64,000 bases of DNA from Bdellovibrio bacteriovorus str. Tiberius (GCF_000317895.1 NC_019567.1:1984001-2048000), one strand, 5' to 3'; positions 8,327 to 17,648 are shown, counted from the first letter of the stretch. Notes: generated from the sequence alone by a model not told the origin. Program-made: numbers and translations.

Positions 8327-8620
8327 ATGGCGACATCGCTTCACTGTTTTAGCTGCAACAAAGAGCTGACATTCCCCGGGAATGTCGGCCGTCGCGATGA
8401 GTGCCCGCACTGTCGCGCAGACGTTCATGTTTGTAAAAACTGTGAGTACTATGATCCCAAGGTCTATAATGAGTGCCGCGAAACTCAAGCCGACGTGGTC
8501 CGCGAAAAAGACCGCGCCAACTTCTGCGATTACTTCACGCCTCGCAAAGGGGCTAACTCTGCGGAAGACAAAAAAGCAGCGCTCAGAGCTGCGGCAGAAG
8601 CATTGTTTAAGAAAAAGTAA
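8327..8620 (+). CDS. small cysteine-rich zinc-ribbon-like protein
   Basis: This 97-residue protein starts immediately after the glpX stop. Cysteines come in pairs: CFSC, CPHC, CKNC, then single Cys in YNEC and NFCDY, which would suit two zinc sites. The C-terminus is a basic/acidic helix ending in FKKK. There is no signal peptide. I know no assigned function; the tight coupling suggests constant co-expression with glpX. Confidence 0.75.
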   Translation: MATSLHCFSCNKELTFPGNVGRRDECPHCRADVHVCKNCEYYDPKVYNECRETQADVVREKDRANFCDYFTPRKGANSAEDKKAALRAAAEALFKKK

Positions 8621-8677
8621 TCCTGTCGCTCCATTCTGAGTCACTTCATTCGAGGGCCCCCATCGAGCCTCAGAAAA

Positions 8678-8713
8678 TGAGTTCAAACTCACAAAATAAA
8701 TCCAGTTTATAGT
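8678..8713 (+). promoter_or_regulatory. candidate promoter with overlapping palindrome, upstream of RCC1 gene
   Basis: TATAGT at 8708-8713 is a reasonable -10 box, 15 bases before the ATG at 8729. The -35 region is covered by the near-perfect palindrome TGAGTT-CA-AACTCA (8678-8691). A dimeric regulator bound there would block or assist polymerase. Inferred from symmetry and position only. Confidence 0.4.
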
Positions 8714-8728
8714 GCTAATTACCGAAAT

Positions 8729-11425
8729 ATGAGTATGGGCACACTTTGGACGTATTTAGCTCGTGTTTTACTGCTGTTTTTTTCATGTTTACAGCTCGGC
8801 TGCACGTTGTCCGCCTCGCTGGTGAAGGAAGGTTTTTTCTCCTCCACCCAGGATATTCGCATCGTAGAACAGGTCAGCTCTTTTTCTGTTTCGCCTTTGG
8901 ACAGTTTTAAAAAGTACAAACTGATTTCTCAACAACCCATTCGTCCTGAATCCCTGACGGCTGCTGATTTCCTGCGGGGTGGTTCGGCTGAAGGGGTCGT
9001 GATTGTTATTGAACCCACAAGCTCGGCACTGGAATTTGACGTGTTCGTCTCGGTGTCGGCCCAAGCCGGTACGGTGGTTCTGGAGTTGCCACCCGGAGTC
9101 GTGCAATTTCAGGATGGGACGACAAACTCCCTTACGCGTTCAGAAGAGTCTTTTAGCACTGGTGCCGCCAAGCAATCCCGTGTCGCTCTGGGGGAAGAAC
9201 ATTTATGCTATGTCGATCAAGACAAGGCGCTGCGGTGTCAGGGGTATTACTATGGAGGGCAGACGGGCATTGGCGACAGCAGTTCCGGGTCCTGGTATAC
9301 GGGGCGCACGGTGGATGCTTCTCTTGTTGGTGGTTCTGGTGAGTTTGTGAAGGCCTCCGGTGCCAGCTATAGTTCCTGTGCTTTGTCGAAAGACGGCCAA
9401 CTGTACTGCTGGGGTGACAACTATGAAGATGAGCTGGGTATTGGCGCTGGTATCATTGAAGTTCTGTTGCCGACTCCGGTTTTGATGACGAATGTGACCG
9501 GCGAGGCGCGATTAATTGATTTCGCTCTGGCGCATGAATCCTTGTGTGCGATTTCCATCGCCGGGGATTTGTACTGTGCCGGCAAGGTCTCATCTGCGAC
9601 CACGGGCCTGCTGACAAAGATTGATTGGACAGGCCTTGCGCAGTCGGCTGCGCGAGTTGTACAGGTGTCGGTGGGATATGATTTTGCCTGTGGCCTGACG
9701 GAACATGGTCGTATTTTCTGCTGGGGAGTCAACGATCAGGGGCAGCTGGGAGAGGGCGGTTATACTGATTCAGCGACGCCCGTCTTGCCTGATTGGAGCG
9801 CACTTTCCAGTGAGCCCAAATTTATCCATTTGGCGTCAGGGGAAAAACACACTTGCGGTGTGACTGTGGAGGGGTTGATTTACTGCTGGGGCAGCAATTC
9901 ATACGGTCAATTGGGGGATGGCACGGGCGACAACAGCGCGATTCCGGTGCTTGTTGATAGTTCCATGTTAAGCGGATCAGAAAAGTTCCAGGCCGTGACG
10001 GCCAGTCATGACGGGACTTGCGCAACCTCTTCGGCGGGGAAGATTTATTGTTTTGGCGCCAACTGGCATTACCTGTCCGGGAATGGCAGTTCCGACGTGA
10101 TTTTTGTTCCGACTCTGGTTGATTCATCCATGCTTCCGTCAGGACAGCATTATCGCGAAGTTTACATGCATGAAGGCCGCACGTGTGCAGGCAGTACCGG
10201 TGATGAATTATACTGCTGGGGAAGTCCTTACAATGAAGCTTTCTTCAGGGATACCGAGGCCTTTATGCCGGTGGAGGTTGACACCTCTGTTCTGCCGTCT
10301 GGACAGTATTGGTCCGCCGTCACCCAGTATTCGGGCGGGCGCGGTTTGGTGCTGCGTTCTTCCGATGGGACGGCCTATGCTTTGGGAAGTGGTTCACCGG
10401 GAACAGAGAATGGAGATTTAGCTCCACGACTTTTGGATACTTCCACGATGAGCGGCAGCACTAAGTTTAAAATGCTGACCCTGAATCGCGGGGCGATTTG
10501 CGGAATCAACAATGATGACATTTTGCATTGCATGGGATTTGGCGCCGTTGTGGGGCAGGGAGGCGCGATAGTCGAACAGGTTACTCTGAAGGCTGTCGAT
10601 ACAAGTTCTATGACGGGTGCGACGACTTTTGCTGATGTGGAAATAGGAGAAATGGTTGCCTGTGGTGTGGCGACAGACGGGGTCGGGTACTGCTGGGGGG
10701 GATCCTCATTTTCTTCCGGACTTTATAACCCCGTCATGGGTAACGGGTCGGCAATGATACGCTACAAGCCCCACCCTATAACTGTCACGGGGATTGCGGG
10801 TGCCAAAACTTTCAAAAAGATTTCAGTCGGTCAGTATCATGCCTGTGGTCTTCTGACCGACGGGGAAGTTTATTGCTGGGGTAACTCGGTCTACAGTCGC
10901 CTGGGTCACAGCAGTATGTTTTCGGTATACACTCCGGCGGCATTGGATAAGTCGGGTATGGTTGGATCGACCTTATTCAAGGATATTCACGGCGATGATG
11001 AAACTTTCTGCGGGATCACTACGGATAACGTCACCCATTGTTGGGGTGAAGGGTATTACGGTAATTTAGGAAACAACACGGCAGTGGTGTCTAATTCTCC
11101 GGTGCCGGTTTCTGTCGGGGGCTTGTTGACGCCGGCGGCTCCACTGATGGTGAAATCATTTGAACGTTTTGCCTGTGGGATTCTGGATTCAGCACTTAAT
11201 ATTTACTGCTGGGGTCGTGATATACCTGCGGGCCTTTCAGACAGCGTGAATCCACTTCCGGTCGCAGTTCAGAAAACCGGCATGCTGGGAACGCCTGTCA
11301 GCATCAATGGCGGGGATAATTTGTATGTCACAACCTCGGCCAATAAGATTTACTGCATCGGGCGTGATTGTGGTCTGGAAATGGACAGAACCATGCCCCA
11401 CAAGCAGTTTTTCGAAAACTACTAA
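8729..11425 (+). CDS. large RCC1-repeat lipoprotein
   Basis: This is 898 residues. The N-terminus has a hydrophobic stretch and lipobox LQLGC (Cys ~25), so export and lipidation are predicted. After a ~120-residue lead domain come about a dozen RCC1-type repeats recognised by recurring YCWG/FCWG/HCWG cores, each preceded by a cysteine-containing strand (e.g. HTCGVTVEGLIYCWGSNSYG). Two cysteines per blade, as in other bacterial extracellular versions, suggest disulfide-locked seven-bladed propellers, probably two. The start has little ribosome site. Function is unknown; bacterial RCC1-like proteins are often surface or adhesion factors. Confidence 0.85.
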   Translation: MSMGTLWTYLARVLLLFFSCLQLGCTLSASLVKEGFFSSTQDIRIVEQVSSFSVSPLDSFKKYKLISQQPIRPESLTAADFLRGGSAEGVVIVIEPTSSALEFDVFVSVSAQAGTVVLELPPGVVQFQDGTTNSLTRSEESFSTGAAKQSRVALGEEHLCYVDQDKALRCQGYYYGGQTGIGDSSSGSWYTGRTVDASLVGGSGEFVKASGASYSSCALSKDGQLYCWGDNYEDELGIGAGIIEVLLPTPVLMTNVTGEARLIDFALAHESLCAISIAGDLYCAGKVSSATTGLLTKIDWTGLAQSAARVVQVSVGYDFACGLTEHGRIFCWGVNDQGQLGEGGYTDSATPVLPDWSALSSEPKFIHLASGEKHTCGVTVEGLIYCWGSNSYGQLGDGTGDNSAIPVLVDSSMLSGSEKFQAVTASHDGTCATSSAGKIYCFGANWHYLSGNGSSDVIFVPTLVDSSMLPSGQHYREVYMHEGRTCAGSTGDELYCWGSPYNEAFFRDTEAFMPVEVDTSVLPSGQYWSAVTQYSGGRGLVLRSSDGTAYALGSGSPGTENGDLAPRLLDTSTMSGSTKFKMLTLNRGAICGINNDDILHCMGFGAVVGQGGAIVEQVTLKAVDTSSMTGATTFADVEIGEMVACGVATDGVGYCWGGSSFSSGLYNPVMGNGSAMIRYKPHPITVTGIAGAKTFKKISVGQYHACGLLTDGEVYCWGNSVYSRLGHSSMFSVYTPAALDKSGMVGSTLFKDIHGDDETFCGITTDNVTHCWGEGYYGNLGNNTAVVSNSPVPVSVGGLLTPAAPLMVKSFERFACGILDSALNIYCWGRDIPAGLSDSVNPLPVAVQKTGMLGTPVSINGGDNLYVTTSANKIYCIGRDCGLEMDRTMPHKQFFENY

Positions 11426-11510
11426 GAGGTTCCTGGTTCTTTTTTAGGCCCACACTGCGTTATCTGTGTTTGTTCTTTAGTCTGATTGTTTTTTGGATAT
11501 GCTTTAAAGC

Positions 11511-11993
11511 ATGAAAAAACTGATCGCATCCATTTTCGTTTCTGTTCTGATGTTGGGTTCTGGTGCTATGGCCGCATCCCAGTGGGAAAATCTAAATCAA
11601 ATCATCAAAGACACCGGCACGATTTCAGAAACCCAGTTTGGGATTTATCTAACATTGTCCAGTATCGTACCGATTGGGACCGAAGGGGCTCGTCAGGCTG
11701 ACTATCTGAGCGCTGTGGGCGGGTATGATGAAAACGGGAATTTCCACTCTGGACACCTTGAAGGCATTTCCGAGCAATGGTTGATCAACGCTGACGGCAA
11801 CTGGTCGATTGATCAATGGTTGTTCCGAGTGTCTGTCGATGGCGAGATTGACTGGATCGCGCACTATCAGATGGTGCAAAAGCCCAACGGCACAATGATC
11901 AGCCATGATTCTTTGATCGTGGATGATGGCGAGGGTGAGTCCAAATGGCATTCCTGGGTTGAGGATTGGTACGCACGCGTGGGAGCGAAATAG
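11511..11993 (+). CDS. secreted protein of unknown function
   Basis: The 160-residue protein has a clear signal peptide (MKKLIASIFVSVLMLG, cleavage after AMA). The mature part is acidic and tryptophan-rich with no cysteine and alternates strand-like segments, e.g. QWLINADGNWSIDQWLFRV. I recognise no family. The gene stands alone, 85 bases after the RCC1 gene. Confidence 0.75.
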   Translation: MKKLIASIFVSVLMLGSGAMAASQWENLNQIIKDTGTISETQFGIYLTLSSIVPIGTEGARQADYLSAVGGYDENGNFHSGHLEGISEQWLINADGNWSIDQWLFRVSVDGEIDWIAHYQMVQKPNGTMISHDSLIVDDGEGESKWHSWVEDWYARVGAK

Positions 11994-12025
11994 CAAAGGC
12001 GATGTAACATAATCGTTTTGTGGTC

Positions 12026-12073
12026 TAGGCCCGCGTTGACTCGATGCTTTGAAATCGACACACTAAGGGCCTA
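12026..12073 (+). promoter_or_regulatory. nested inverted repeat ending at the start codon
   Basis: TAGGCCC (12026-12032) pairs perfectly with GGGCCTA (12067-12073), and TCGAT (12041-12045) pairs with ATCGA (12054-12058) inside. The outer 3' arm contains the only ribosome-site-like bases (AAGGG) and the A of the ATG, so folding would hide the start. The same stretch contains TTGACT (12036-12041), a possible -35 box, so it may instead be a promoter element. Confidence 0.35.
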
Positions 12074-12504
12074 TGGCAAAAGCATCCACAACCGAAGTTT
12101 TCAACTGCAGCGTCGAACAATTCTTCAAAATCATCTCTGACTACGACAAGTATCATGAGTTTCTGCCGGAAGTGAAAAAGTGCTCGGTTCTTAAAACCGA
12201 AGGCAACCGCAAGCTGGTTGAATACAACGTGTCTGTCGTAAAAAGTTTTAAATATTCTTTGTGGATGACTGAATCCGCACCCAAAAGCATCTCCTGGGAA
12301 TTTGCCTCTGGCGATGTGTTTAAAACTTCTGTGGGTTCCTGGAAACTGGAAGACGAAGCCGGTAAAACCCGTGCGACGTACACGGTTGAAGCCACTTTCA
12401 GCATGTTTGTACCAGGTCCGATTGCCAACGCCTTGGTCAGTGTGAATCTACCAAATATGATCAGCAGCTATCACAAGCGAGTGAAACAACTTTATGGCAA
12501 CTGA
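12073..12504 (+). CDS. START/Coq10-like SRPBCC-fold lipid-binding protein
   Basis: The 143-residue protein begins TTEVFNCSVEQFFKIISDYDKYHEF, the usual opening of RatA/Coq10-type polyketide-cyclase-like domains, followed by LPEVKKCSVLK and a curved sheet ending in SYHKRVKQLYG. These domains bind hydrophobic ligands such as quinones. E. coli RatA additionally affects ribosomes, but that role should not be assumed. The last 11 bases overlap the next gene. Confidence 0.75.
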   Translation: MAKASTTEVFNCSVEQFFKIISDYDKYHEFLPEVKKCSVLKTEGNRKLVEYNVSVVKSFKYSLWMTESAPKSISWEFASGDVFKTSVGSWKLEDEAGKTRATYTVEATFSMFVPGPIANALVSVNLPNMISSYHKRVKQLYGN

Positions 12505-12871
12505 CGGAAGCAAAAAAGACGACAAGGACAACTCGGGGGATCTGAAAGGTCTTCTGGGTGACACGGTAAAAAAGGTTTTCACCGCGGGTGTCAGTGCCGC
12601 GTTTATGACCGAAGAAAACCTGCGCGCCTATGTCTCTGAACTGAAGCTTCCCAAAGAAGCACTGAATTTGCTGATTCAAGGGGCGCAGAAGTCCAAGGAC
12701 GAGGTCACTCAGCGCGTGACCAAAGAAATCGTCGGGATCATTCAGAAGATCGACTTCGTCAAAGAAGCTTCGAAGTTCGCTGAAACCCATAAATTCAAAA
12801 TCACTGCTGAAATCGATATCATCAAAAAGGATACGCCTGCTTCCAAGGACGAATCCGAAGATAAAGCCTAA
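12494..12871 (+). CDS. helical protein of unknown function
   Basis: This is 125 residues, overlapping the Coq10-like gene by 11 bases, so the two are coupled. The ends are highly charged and probably disordered (KKDDKDNSGD; ASKDESEDKA); the middle is amphipathic helix (EENLRAYVSELKLPKEALNLL, RVTKEIVGIIQKIDFV). It has no cysteine and no signal peptide. The arrangement resembles phasin-like or membrane-surface helical proteins, but I cannot assign it. Confidence 0.7.
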   Translation: MATDGSKKDDKDNSGDLKGLLGDTVKKVFTAGVSAAFMTEENLRAYVSELKLPKEALNLLIQGAQKSKDEVTQRVTKEIVGIIQKIDFVKEASKFAETHKFKITAEIDIIKKDTPASKDESEDKA

Positions 12872-12883
12872 AATACAAGACTT

Positions 12884-12910
12884 AAGTCTGTCTCAAGTTG
12901 AGACAGACTT
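12884..12910. promoter_or_regulatory. perfect 13-bp-arm palindrome upstream of small membrane protein
   Basis: AAGTCTGTCTCAA and TTGAGACAGACTT flank a single central G. A hairpin would need a larger loop, so an operator for a dimeric regulator is more likely than a terminator, and no T run follows. Its core GTCTCAAGTTGAGAC (12890-12904) recurs exactly at 56747-56761. Confidence 0.45.
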
Positions 12911-12927
12911 CTGCCGAAGAGATCAGC

Positions 12928-13158
12928 ATGGAACAACTTATTCTAAGTCTGATCTCTGTCGTTTTATTCTGTCTGTGCTGCCATCAGTTCATTCGCACGA
13001 TGGTAAAGCCTATTCCTGTGCTGGCGTCGGAAAGACCTTATGCCCGGGGCGCCATGCAGCTTGGCAAGTTCTATAAATCCATGGCTTGGGGCACGATGAC
13101 CATGGCATTTCTTGGAGGCCTTGTTGTTTCCTTCCAGCAGGTCTTTTTGACTTTGTAG
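12928..13158 (+). CDS. small two-helix membrane protein
   Basis: From the ATG at 12928 (GAAGAGAT upstream) the product has 76 residues: a first helix LILSLISVVLFCLCCHQF, a polar linker with VKPIPVLASERPYARGA, and a second helix SMAWGTMTMAFLGGLVVSF. Inner-membrane location is likely. I do not recognise a family. It has its own palindrome-bearing upstream region and a terminator just after. Confidence 0.7.
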   Translation: MEQLILSLISVVLFCLCCHQFIRTMVKPIPVLASERPYARGAMQLGKFYKSMAWGTMTMAFLGGLVVSFQQVFLTL

Positions 13159-13169
13159 TTTGTTTCTTT

Positions 13170-13201
13170 GATGCGCTGAGAGAGGCGCATCTTTCATTCT
13201 T
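13170..13201 (+). terminator. intrinsic terminator
   Basis: GATGCGC-TGAGAGAG-GCGCATC hairpin (7 bp, perfect) followed by TTTCATTCTT. It separates the small membrane protein from the aldehyde dehydrogenase. Confidence 0.75.
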
Positions 13202-13230
13202 GTGGCAGCCTTGAGTTTTCGGAGGTTGTT

Positions 13231-14580
13231 ATGAGTGCTTTTCAAACCGTGAATCCCGCCACTGGCGATGTTCTTGGATCCTACAATCACCTTTCCTGGT
13301 CCGACACAGAAAAAAATATTGAACAGGCAGCAAAGGATTTTCAAATCTGGCGTAAAGTTTCGTTCAAAGAACGCGCGGAGGTTTTGCTAAAGCTTGCGCA
13401 GGCCTTGCGCAGTCATAAATCTGAATTGGCGCAAATGATGAATCAGGAGATGGGAAAACTCATCGCCGAAGGTAAAGCTGAAGTTGAAAAGTGCGCCGTT
13501 ACATGCGAGCACTACGCCAAAGAGGCTGAAACCATGCTGAAAAATCAGGTGGCAGCGTCTTCTCCGTACAAACATGCCGAAGTCAGCTTTCAGCCTGTCG
13601 GGGTTGTTTTTAGTGTCATGCCCTGGAATTTCCCTCTGTGGCAGGTGATCCGGTTTGCGGCTCCCGCACTGATGGCGGGGAATGTGATTTTGCTGAAGCA
13701 TGCGGATTTGACCGCGGGCACCTCTGAACTGATTGGTAAAATCTTTAACGACCTGACGCCGGACTATAAACTTTTGCGCAACATTCAGGTCAATCACGAC
13801 GTGGCAGCCCAGGTGATTGCGCATCCGGTGGTGCATGGTGTGACGTTCACTGGCAGCAGTCAGGGTGGCAGATCGGTTGCGACTGAAGCGGCCAAGAATC
13901 TGAAAAAGATCGTTCTGGAGCTGGGCGGCAGTGATGCCTATCTGGTTTTGGAAGATGCCGATGTTGAGGCCGCCGCCAAGGCGTGTGCGAAAGTGCGTCT
14001 GGTGAACTGCGGGCAAAGCTGCGTGGCGGGGAAAAGGTTTATCGTGAACGAAAAAGTCGCCAAAGATTTTATTCATCACTTCAGTAAAGAAATGAAAGAA
14101 GCTGAGCTGGCCCCTTTGGCGTCAGTGAAATTTCAAAAAACCATCGTCGATCAGGTGGAAAAACTGAAAAAATGGGGCGGCAAAGTTGTCCTGGGTGGTT
14201 CGGCTCCGCAAGGGGCGGGGGCCTTTTATCCAGCAACGGTGGTGGTCTTTGAAAAAGATCATCCGGAAGTGCACCGCGAAGAAATATTTGGTCCGGTGGC
14301 GTCGGTGTTCATCGTAAAAAACACGGAAGAGGCCTTGGCCGTGGCCAACTCTTCGCCGTACGGTCTGGGCGGTGGAATCTTTACTCGAGACGTGAAAAAG
14401 GGCAAAGAGCTGATTGAAAAAGAGTTGCAGGCCGGATTTGTCGTGGTGAATGATTACGTGAAGTCGGACCCAAGAATCCCGTTTGGCGGGATCAAAGAAT
14501 CCGGCTATGGCCGCGAGTTGGGTCATTTCGGAATCATGGAATTCGTGAACATCAAGACCGTCGCGGTTGCAGGGGAGTAG
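13231..14580 (+). CDS. NAD(P)-dependent aldehyde dehydrogenase, succinate-semialdehyde type
   Basis: This is 449 residues, at the short end of the family and like E. coli Sad/YneI. MPWNFPLWQV is the cofactor-loop motif, VTFTGSSQGG the Rossmann turn, VLELGGSDAYLVLEDAD carries the general-base Glu, and VNCGQSCVAGKRF the catalytic Cys. EEIFGPVASV and IPFGGIKESGYGREL complete it. It oxidises an aldehyde to an acid in the cytosol; succinate semialdehyde is a guess from overall resemblance. GGAGG lies before the ATG. The next gene begins one base after its stop. Confidence 0.88.
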   Translation: MSAFQTVNPATGDVLGSYNHLSWSDTEKNIEQAAKDFQIWRKVSFKERAEVLLKLAQALRSHKSELAQMMNQEMGKLIAEGKAEVEKCAVTCEHYAKEAETMLKNQVAASSPYKHAEVSFQPVGVVFSVMPWNFPLWQVIRFAAPALMAGNVILLKHADLTAGTSELIGKIFNDLTPDYKLLRNIQVNHDVAAQVIAHPVVHGVTFTGSSQGGRSVATEAAKNLKKIVLELGGSDAYLVLEDADVEAAAKACAKVRLVNCGQSCVAGKRFIVNEKVAKDFIHHFSKEMKEAELAPLASVKFQKTIVDQVEKLKKWGGKVVLGGSAPQGAGAFYPATVVVFEKDHPEVHREEIFGPVASVFIVKNTEEALAVANSSPYGLGGGIFTRDVKKGKELIEKELQAGFVVVNDYVKSDPRIPFGGIKESGYGRELGHFGIMEFVNIKTVAVAGE

Positions 14581-14581
14581 A

Positions 14582-15532
14582 GTGAAACTGTCAAAGGCCA
14601 AGCAGGATCTGGATCACCACGTATGGAAGCTGATTAAACTTCATTCGCTGCAGGATAAAAAAATTCTGGTGGCGCTTTCTGGTGGCACGGATTCAGTGGC
14701 TTTGCTGCGCAGCTTGACGAAGGTGCATAAAAAAAATCTTCTCGGGGTTTGTTACTTTCACCATGGCGAGGACTCCAATCAGGAATATCGCAAAGAGGCG
14801 CAGGAGTTTTGCGAAAAGCTTTGCAAGAAGCTTGAGATTGACTTTTACCCATTGCGCGCCTCGCAAATGGCTAAATCAGAGGCAGAGTATCGCGAGCTGC
14901 GTTATGAGGCTTTGGACCGCCTGAAGAAGGAAGAAGGTTTCGAACTTGTGGCTACAGGGCACCATCGGGATGACCTGCTGGAGACAAGATTGATTCGTTT
15001 GATTCGCGGCACCGGGGCTCAGGGGTTTGCGGCGATGCATATTCTGCGGGATGGTTTGTTTCGCCCGCTTTTGGAGATTTCCAAGAAAGAGCTTAAAAAA
15101 TATCTGCGTGAAGAGCGGCTTCGAAGCTTCGAGGACCCAACCAACAAGGGACTGGACCCTTTGCGCAATTGGCTGCGGGAAGAGTGGCTAAAATCCCTTG
15201 AAAGACGCTCCAGAGGCTCGACTGCGGCCTTGGCCCGGTCGCTGGAAACCATTGCTCAAGAGATTGAAAATCGCCCATGGGGTGACTTGCTGGGGCAGAA
15301 TGAGGCTTATAAGACACAGGGCTTGCGCCGGTCTTTTTACCTCACACTGAGTCCGTTTGAGCAAAAAAGATTGTTGGCCCAGTACCTGTTTTCCCTCGGA
15401 AAACGAGATTTTTCGCAATCTCACCTGGAAGAAATTCAAAAGCGCCTGGACAAGTCGCAAAAAGTGATCACATTCAAAGTCGCTGGATGCCAATGGGAAG
15501 TTAACGCAGAGCAAATCAAGGTCCAGTCCTGA
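14582..15532 (+). CDS. tilS: tRNA(Ile)-lysidine synthase
   Basis: TilS attaches lysine to C34 of the CAU-anticodon tRNA-Ile. The PP-loop SGGTDS is at residues 33-38 and ATGHHRDDLLETRLIRLIRG, a second family hallmark, follows near 126. I start at GTG 14582, just after the aldehyde dehydrogenase TAG and preceded by GGGGAG; a TTG at 14567 is less likely. At 316 residues it lacks much of the C-terminal domain of E. coli TilS, like shorter family members. ftsH follows, the usual neighbour. Confidence 0.9.
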   Translation: MKLSKAKQDLDHHVWKLIKLHSLQDKKILVALSGGTDSVALLRSLTKVHKKNLLGVCYFHHGEDSNQEYRKEAQEFCEKLCKKLEIDFYPLRASQMAKSEAEYRELRYEALDRLKKEEGFELVATGHHRDDLLETRLIRLIRGTGAQGFAAMHILRDGLFRPLLEISKKELKKYLREERLRSFEDPTNKGLDPLRNWLREEWLKSLERRSRGSTAALARSLETIAQEIENRPWGDLLGQNEAYKTQGLRRSFYLTLSPFEQKRLLAQYLFSLGKRDFSQSHLEEIQKRLDKSQKVITFKVAGCQWEVNAEQIKVQS

Positions 15533-15631
15533 TTTGAGAGGACTTGTTTCTCACTCTAAAGTTTCTTTTTTTGAGAGGGCATTCATGCTACCCTTTGAGG
15601 GGTATTAGACCTTCGACCGAAAGGAACTGAA

Positions 15632-17569
15632 ATGCGATCAACCCAGAAAACGCTGGCTCTATGGTTCTTCCTGATCATCATGGCTGTGTTTCTATTTCAA
15701 GCCTATGAGAGCAAGCATCAAAAAGCGATTGCTGACTTTAATTTCTCCAAATTCACTGAAGCCGTAAAGGCTGGTGAGGTGGCAACTGTCACCTTCCGTC
15801 AGGATTCCAGCGAAGTCGTTGGTGAAATGAAGCCGGAATTCGAAAAGAAATACAACGGCACTCACTTTGCCATCATCGGGAACACCCAGGATGAGGGCTA
15901 TAAATTCCTGCAACAACACGGCATCACGCCAAATTACGAGCGCGCTGACAACGGCGGTTTCTTCCAGTCTTTGCTGGTGAACTGGCTGCCGCTGATTCTG
16001 ATCGTGGCGATGTTCCTGTTTATCATGCGCCAGATCCAGGCCGGTGGCGGTAAAGCCATGTCCTTCGGTAAATCCCGTGCACGTCTTTTGACGGAGCATA
16101 AAAACCGCGTGACCTTCAAAGAGGTTGCCGGTGTGGACGAAGCCAAAGAAGACCTGCAGGAAATCGTAAGCTTCCTGAAAGACCCTAAGAAGTACACCAA
16201 ACTTGGCGGCCGCATCCCTAAAGGGGTTTTGCTGGTGGGTTCTCCGGGTACTGGTAAGACGTTGCTGGCTCGCGCTGTTGCGGGTGAAGCGGGCGTTCCA
16301 TTCTTCACAATTTCCGGTTCTGACTTCGTTGAAATGTTCGTCGGTGTTGGTGCCAGCCGTGTTCGTGATTTGTTCGAACAGGGTAAAAAGAATGCTCCAT
16401 GCCTGATCTTTATTGATGAGATCGATGCCGTAGGTCGCCATCGTGGTGCTGGTATGGGTGGTGGTCACGATGAACGTGAGCAAACCCTGAATCAGTTGCT
16501 GGTAGAGATGGATGGTTTTGAATCCTCTGAAGGCGTGATCATGATCGCGGCAACCAACCGTCCTGACGTTCTGGATCCGGCGTTGCTTCGTCCAGGTCGT
16601 TTCGACCGTCGTGTGATCGTGAATAAGCCCGATCTTAAAGGACGTGAGCAAATCCTTGCGGTGCATATGCGTAAAACTCCACTGGGTCCTGATGTGGATG
16701 CTTCCAAAATCGCACGTGGTACTCCGGGCTTCTCGGGTGCGGATCTTGAGAACCTTGTGAATGAGGCAGCCCTGGTGGCGGCTCGTTCTGACAAGAAGTA
16801 TCTTGAAATGGACGATTTCGAAAAAGCGAAAGACAAAGTCACAATGGGTGCGGAAAGACGTTCCATGGTGATTTCTGATGAAGACAAGAAAGTCACGGCT
16901 TACCACGAAGCAGGTCATACTCTGGTTGGTAAAAAATTGGCTGGTTTGGATCCGATCCACAAAGTGACCATCATCCCTCGTGGTATGGCACTGGGTGTGA
17001 CTCAGACTTTGCCGGAAAAAGAAAGCGTGTCCTTGTCCAAGTCCAAAGCTGAAAACATGATCGCCTTCCTGTTTGGTGGTCGTGCGGCTGAAGAATTGAT
17101 CTTTAAAGACATCACCACCGGTGCCGGAAACGACATCGAGCGTGCGACTGAAATCGCCCGCCGCATGGTGTGTGAATGGGGTATGAGCAAGCTGGGTCCT
17201 TTGGCTTATGAAACCCGCGACAATCCGGTGTTCATGGGTATGGGCTATGGCAACAAGTCCAAAGAGTACTCTGATGCGAAAGCTCAAGAGATCGACACTG
17301 AAGTCGAAAAGATCATCAAGGACGGTTACGAGGTTTCCATCCAGATCCTTCGTGACAACCAGGATGCTCTGGAGCGCCTGACTCAAGCGTTGCTCGAATA
17401 CGAAACCATCGACGGTCATGAAGTCGACATGCTGGTGAATGGCGCGGCAGTTGCGGAAATTGAAAAATACCGCAATACCAAGAAAGACACCAACGCGGCA
17501 ATTATGAACGCGGCGGAAAAGAAAGGATCTGGAGATCCGGTGGGTAACACCGGCCCGGTGACGATCTAA
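15632..17569 (+). CDS. ftsH: ATP-dependent zinc metalloprotease FtsH
   Basis: This is a 645-residue membrane AAA+ protease that degrades misfolded membrane proteins and regulators. Two N-terminal helices (~9-24 and ~115-133) flank a ~90-residue periplasmic domain. Walker A GSPGTGKT (203-210), Walker B LIFIDEID (258-265), the second region of homology ([20 protein letters not shown]) and the zinc site HEAGH (425-429) are intact. AAGGAACTGA precedes the ATG. The 100-base gap after tilS suggests it can be expressed on its own. Confidence 0.97.
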   Translation: MRSTQKTLALWFFLIIMAVFLFQAYESKHQKAIADFNFSKFTEAVKAGEVATVTFRQDSSEVVGEMKPEFEKKYNGTHFAIIGNTQDEGYKFLQQHGITPNYERADNGGFFQSLLVNWLPLILIVAMFLFIMRQIQAGGGKAMSFGKSRARLLTEHKNRVTFKEVAGVDEAKEDLQEIVSFLKDPKKYTKLGGRIPKGVLLVGSPGTGKTLLARAVAGEAGVPFFTISGSDFVEMFVGVGASRVRDLFEQGKKNAPCLIFIDEIDAVGRHRGAGMGGGHDEREQTLNQLLVEMDGFESSEGVIMIAATNRPDVLDPALLRPGRFDRRVIVNKPDLKGREQILAVHMRKTPLGPDVDASKIARGTPGFSGADLENLVNEAALVAARSDKKYLEMDDFEKAKDKVTMGAERRSMVISDEDKKVTAYHEAGHTLVGKKLAGLDPIHKVTIIPRGMALGVTQTLPEKESVSLSKSKAENMIAFLFGGRAAEELIFKDITTGAGNDIERATEIARRMVCEWGMSKLGPLAYETRDNPVFMGMGYGNKSKEYSDAKAQEIDTEVEKIIKDGYEVSIQILRDNQDALERLTQALLEYETIDGHEVDMLVNGAAVAEIEKYRNTKKDTNAAIMNAAEKKGSGDPVGNTGPVTI

Positions 17570-17586
17570 AAATTCTGAAACCCAAT

Positions 17587-17615
17587 CTGCCGACACTTCG
17601 TCGGCAGAGCCTTTT
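17587..17615 (+). terminator. intrinsic terminator after ftsH
   Basis: CTGCCGAC-ACTTC-GTCGGCAG hairpin, then AGCCTTTTT. It separates ftsH from cdaA, possibly only partly, because the next gene starts 34 bases later with no obvious strong promoter. Confidence 0.7.
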
Positions 17616-17648
17616 TGACGACAACAATTTTTTATAAAGGCATCTTAG

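Noticed and set aside
8621..8677. hairpin after the zinc-ribbon gene (TTCTGAG...CTCAGAA) as a terminator
   Set aside because: Arms are short, widely spaced and not followed by T's; left uncalled.
12494..12871. phasin (polyester-granule) assignment
   Set aside because: Helical, charged and Cys-free like phasins, but no specific motif and no PHA genes nearby.
15692..17596. 634-residue open frame antisense to ftsH
   Set aside because: It exactly shadows a certain gene, has a composition rich in His, Thr and Phe, and shows no ribosome site or motif; it results from codon bias of ftsH.
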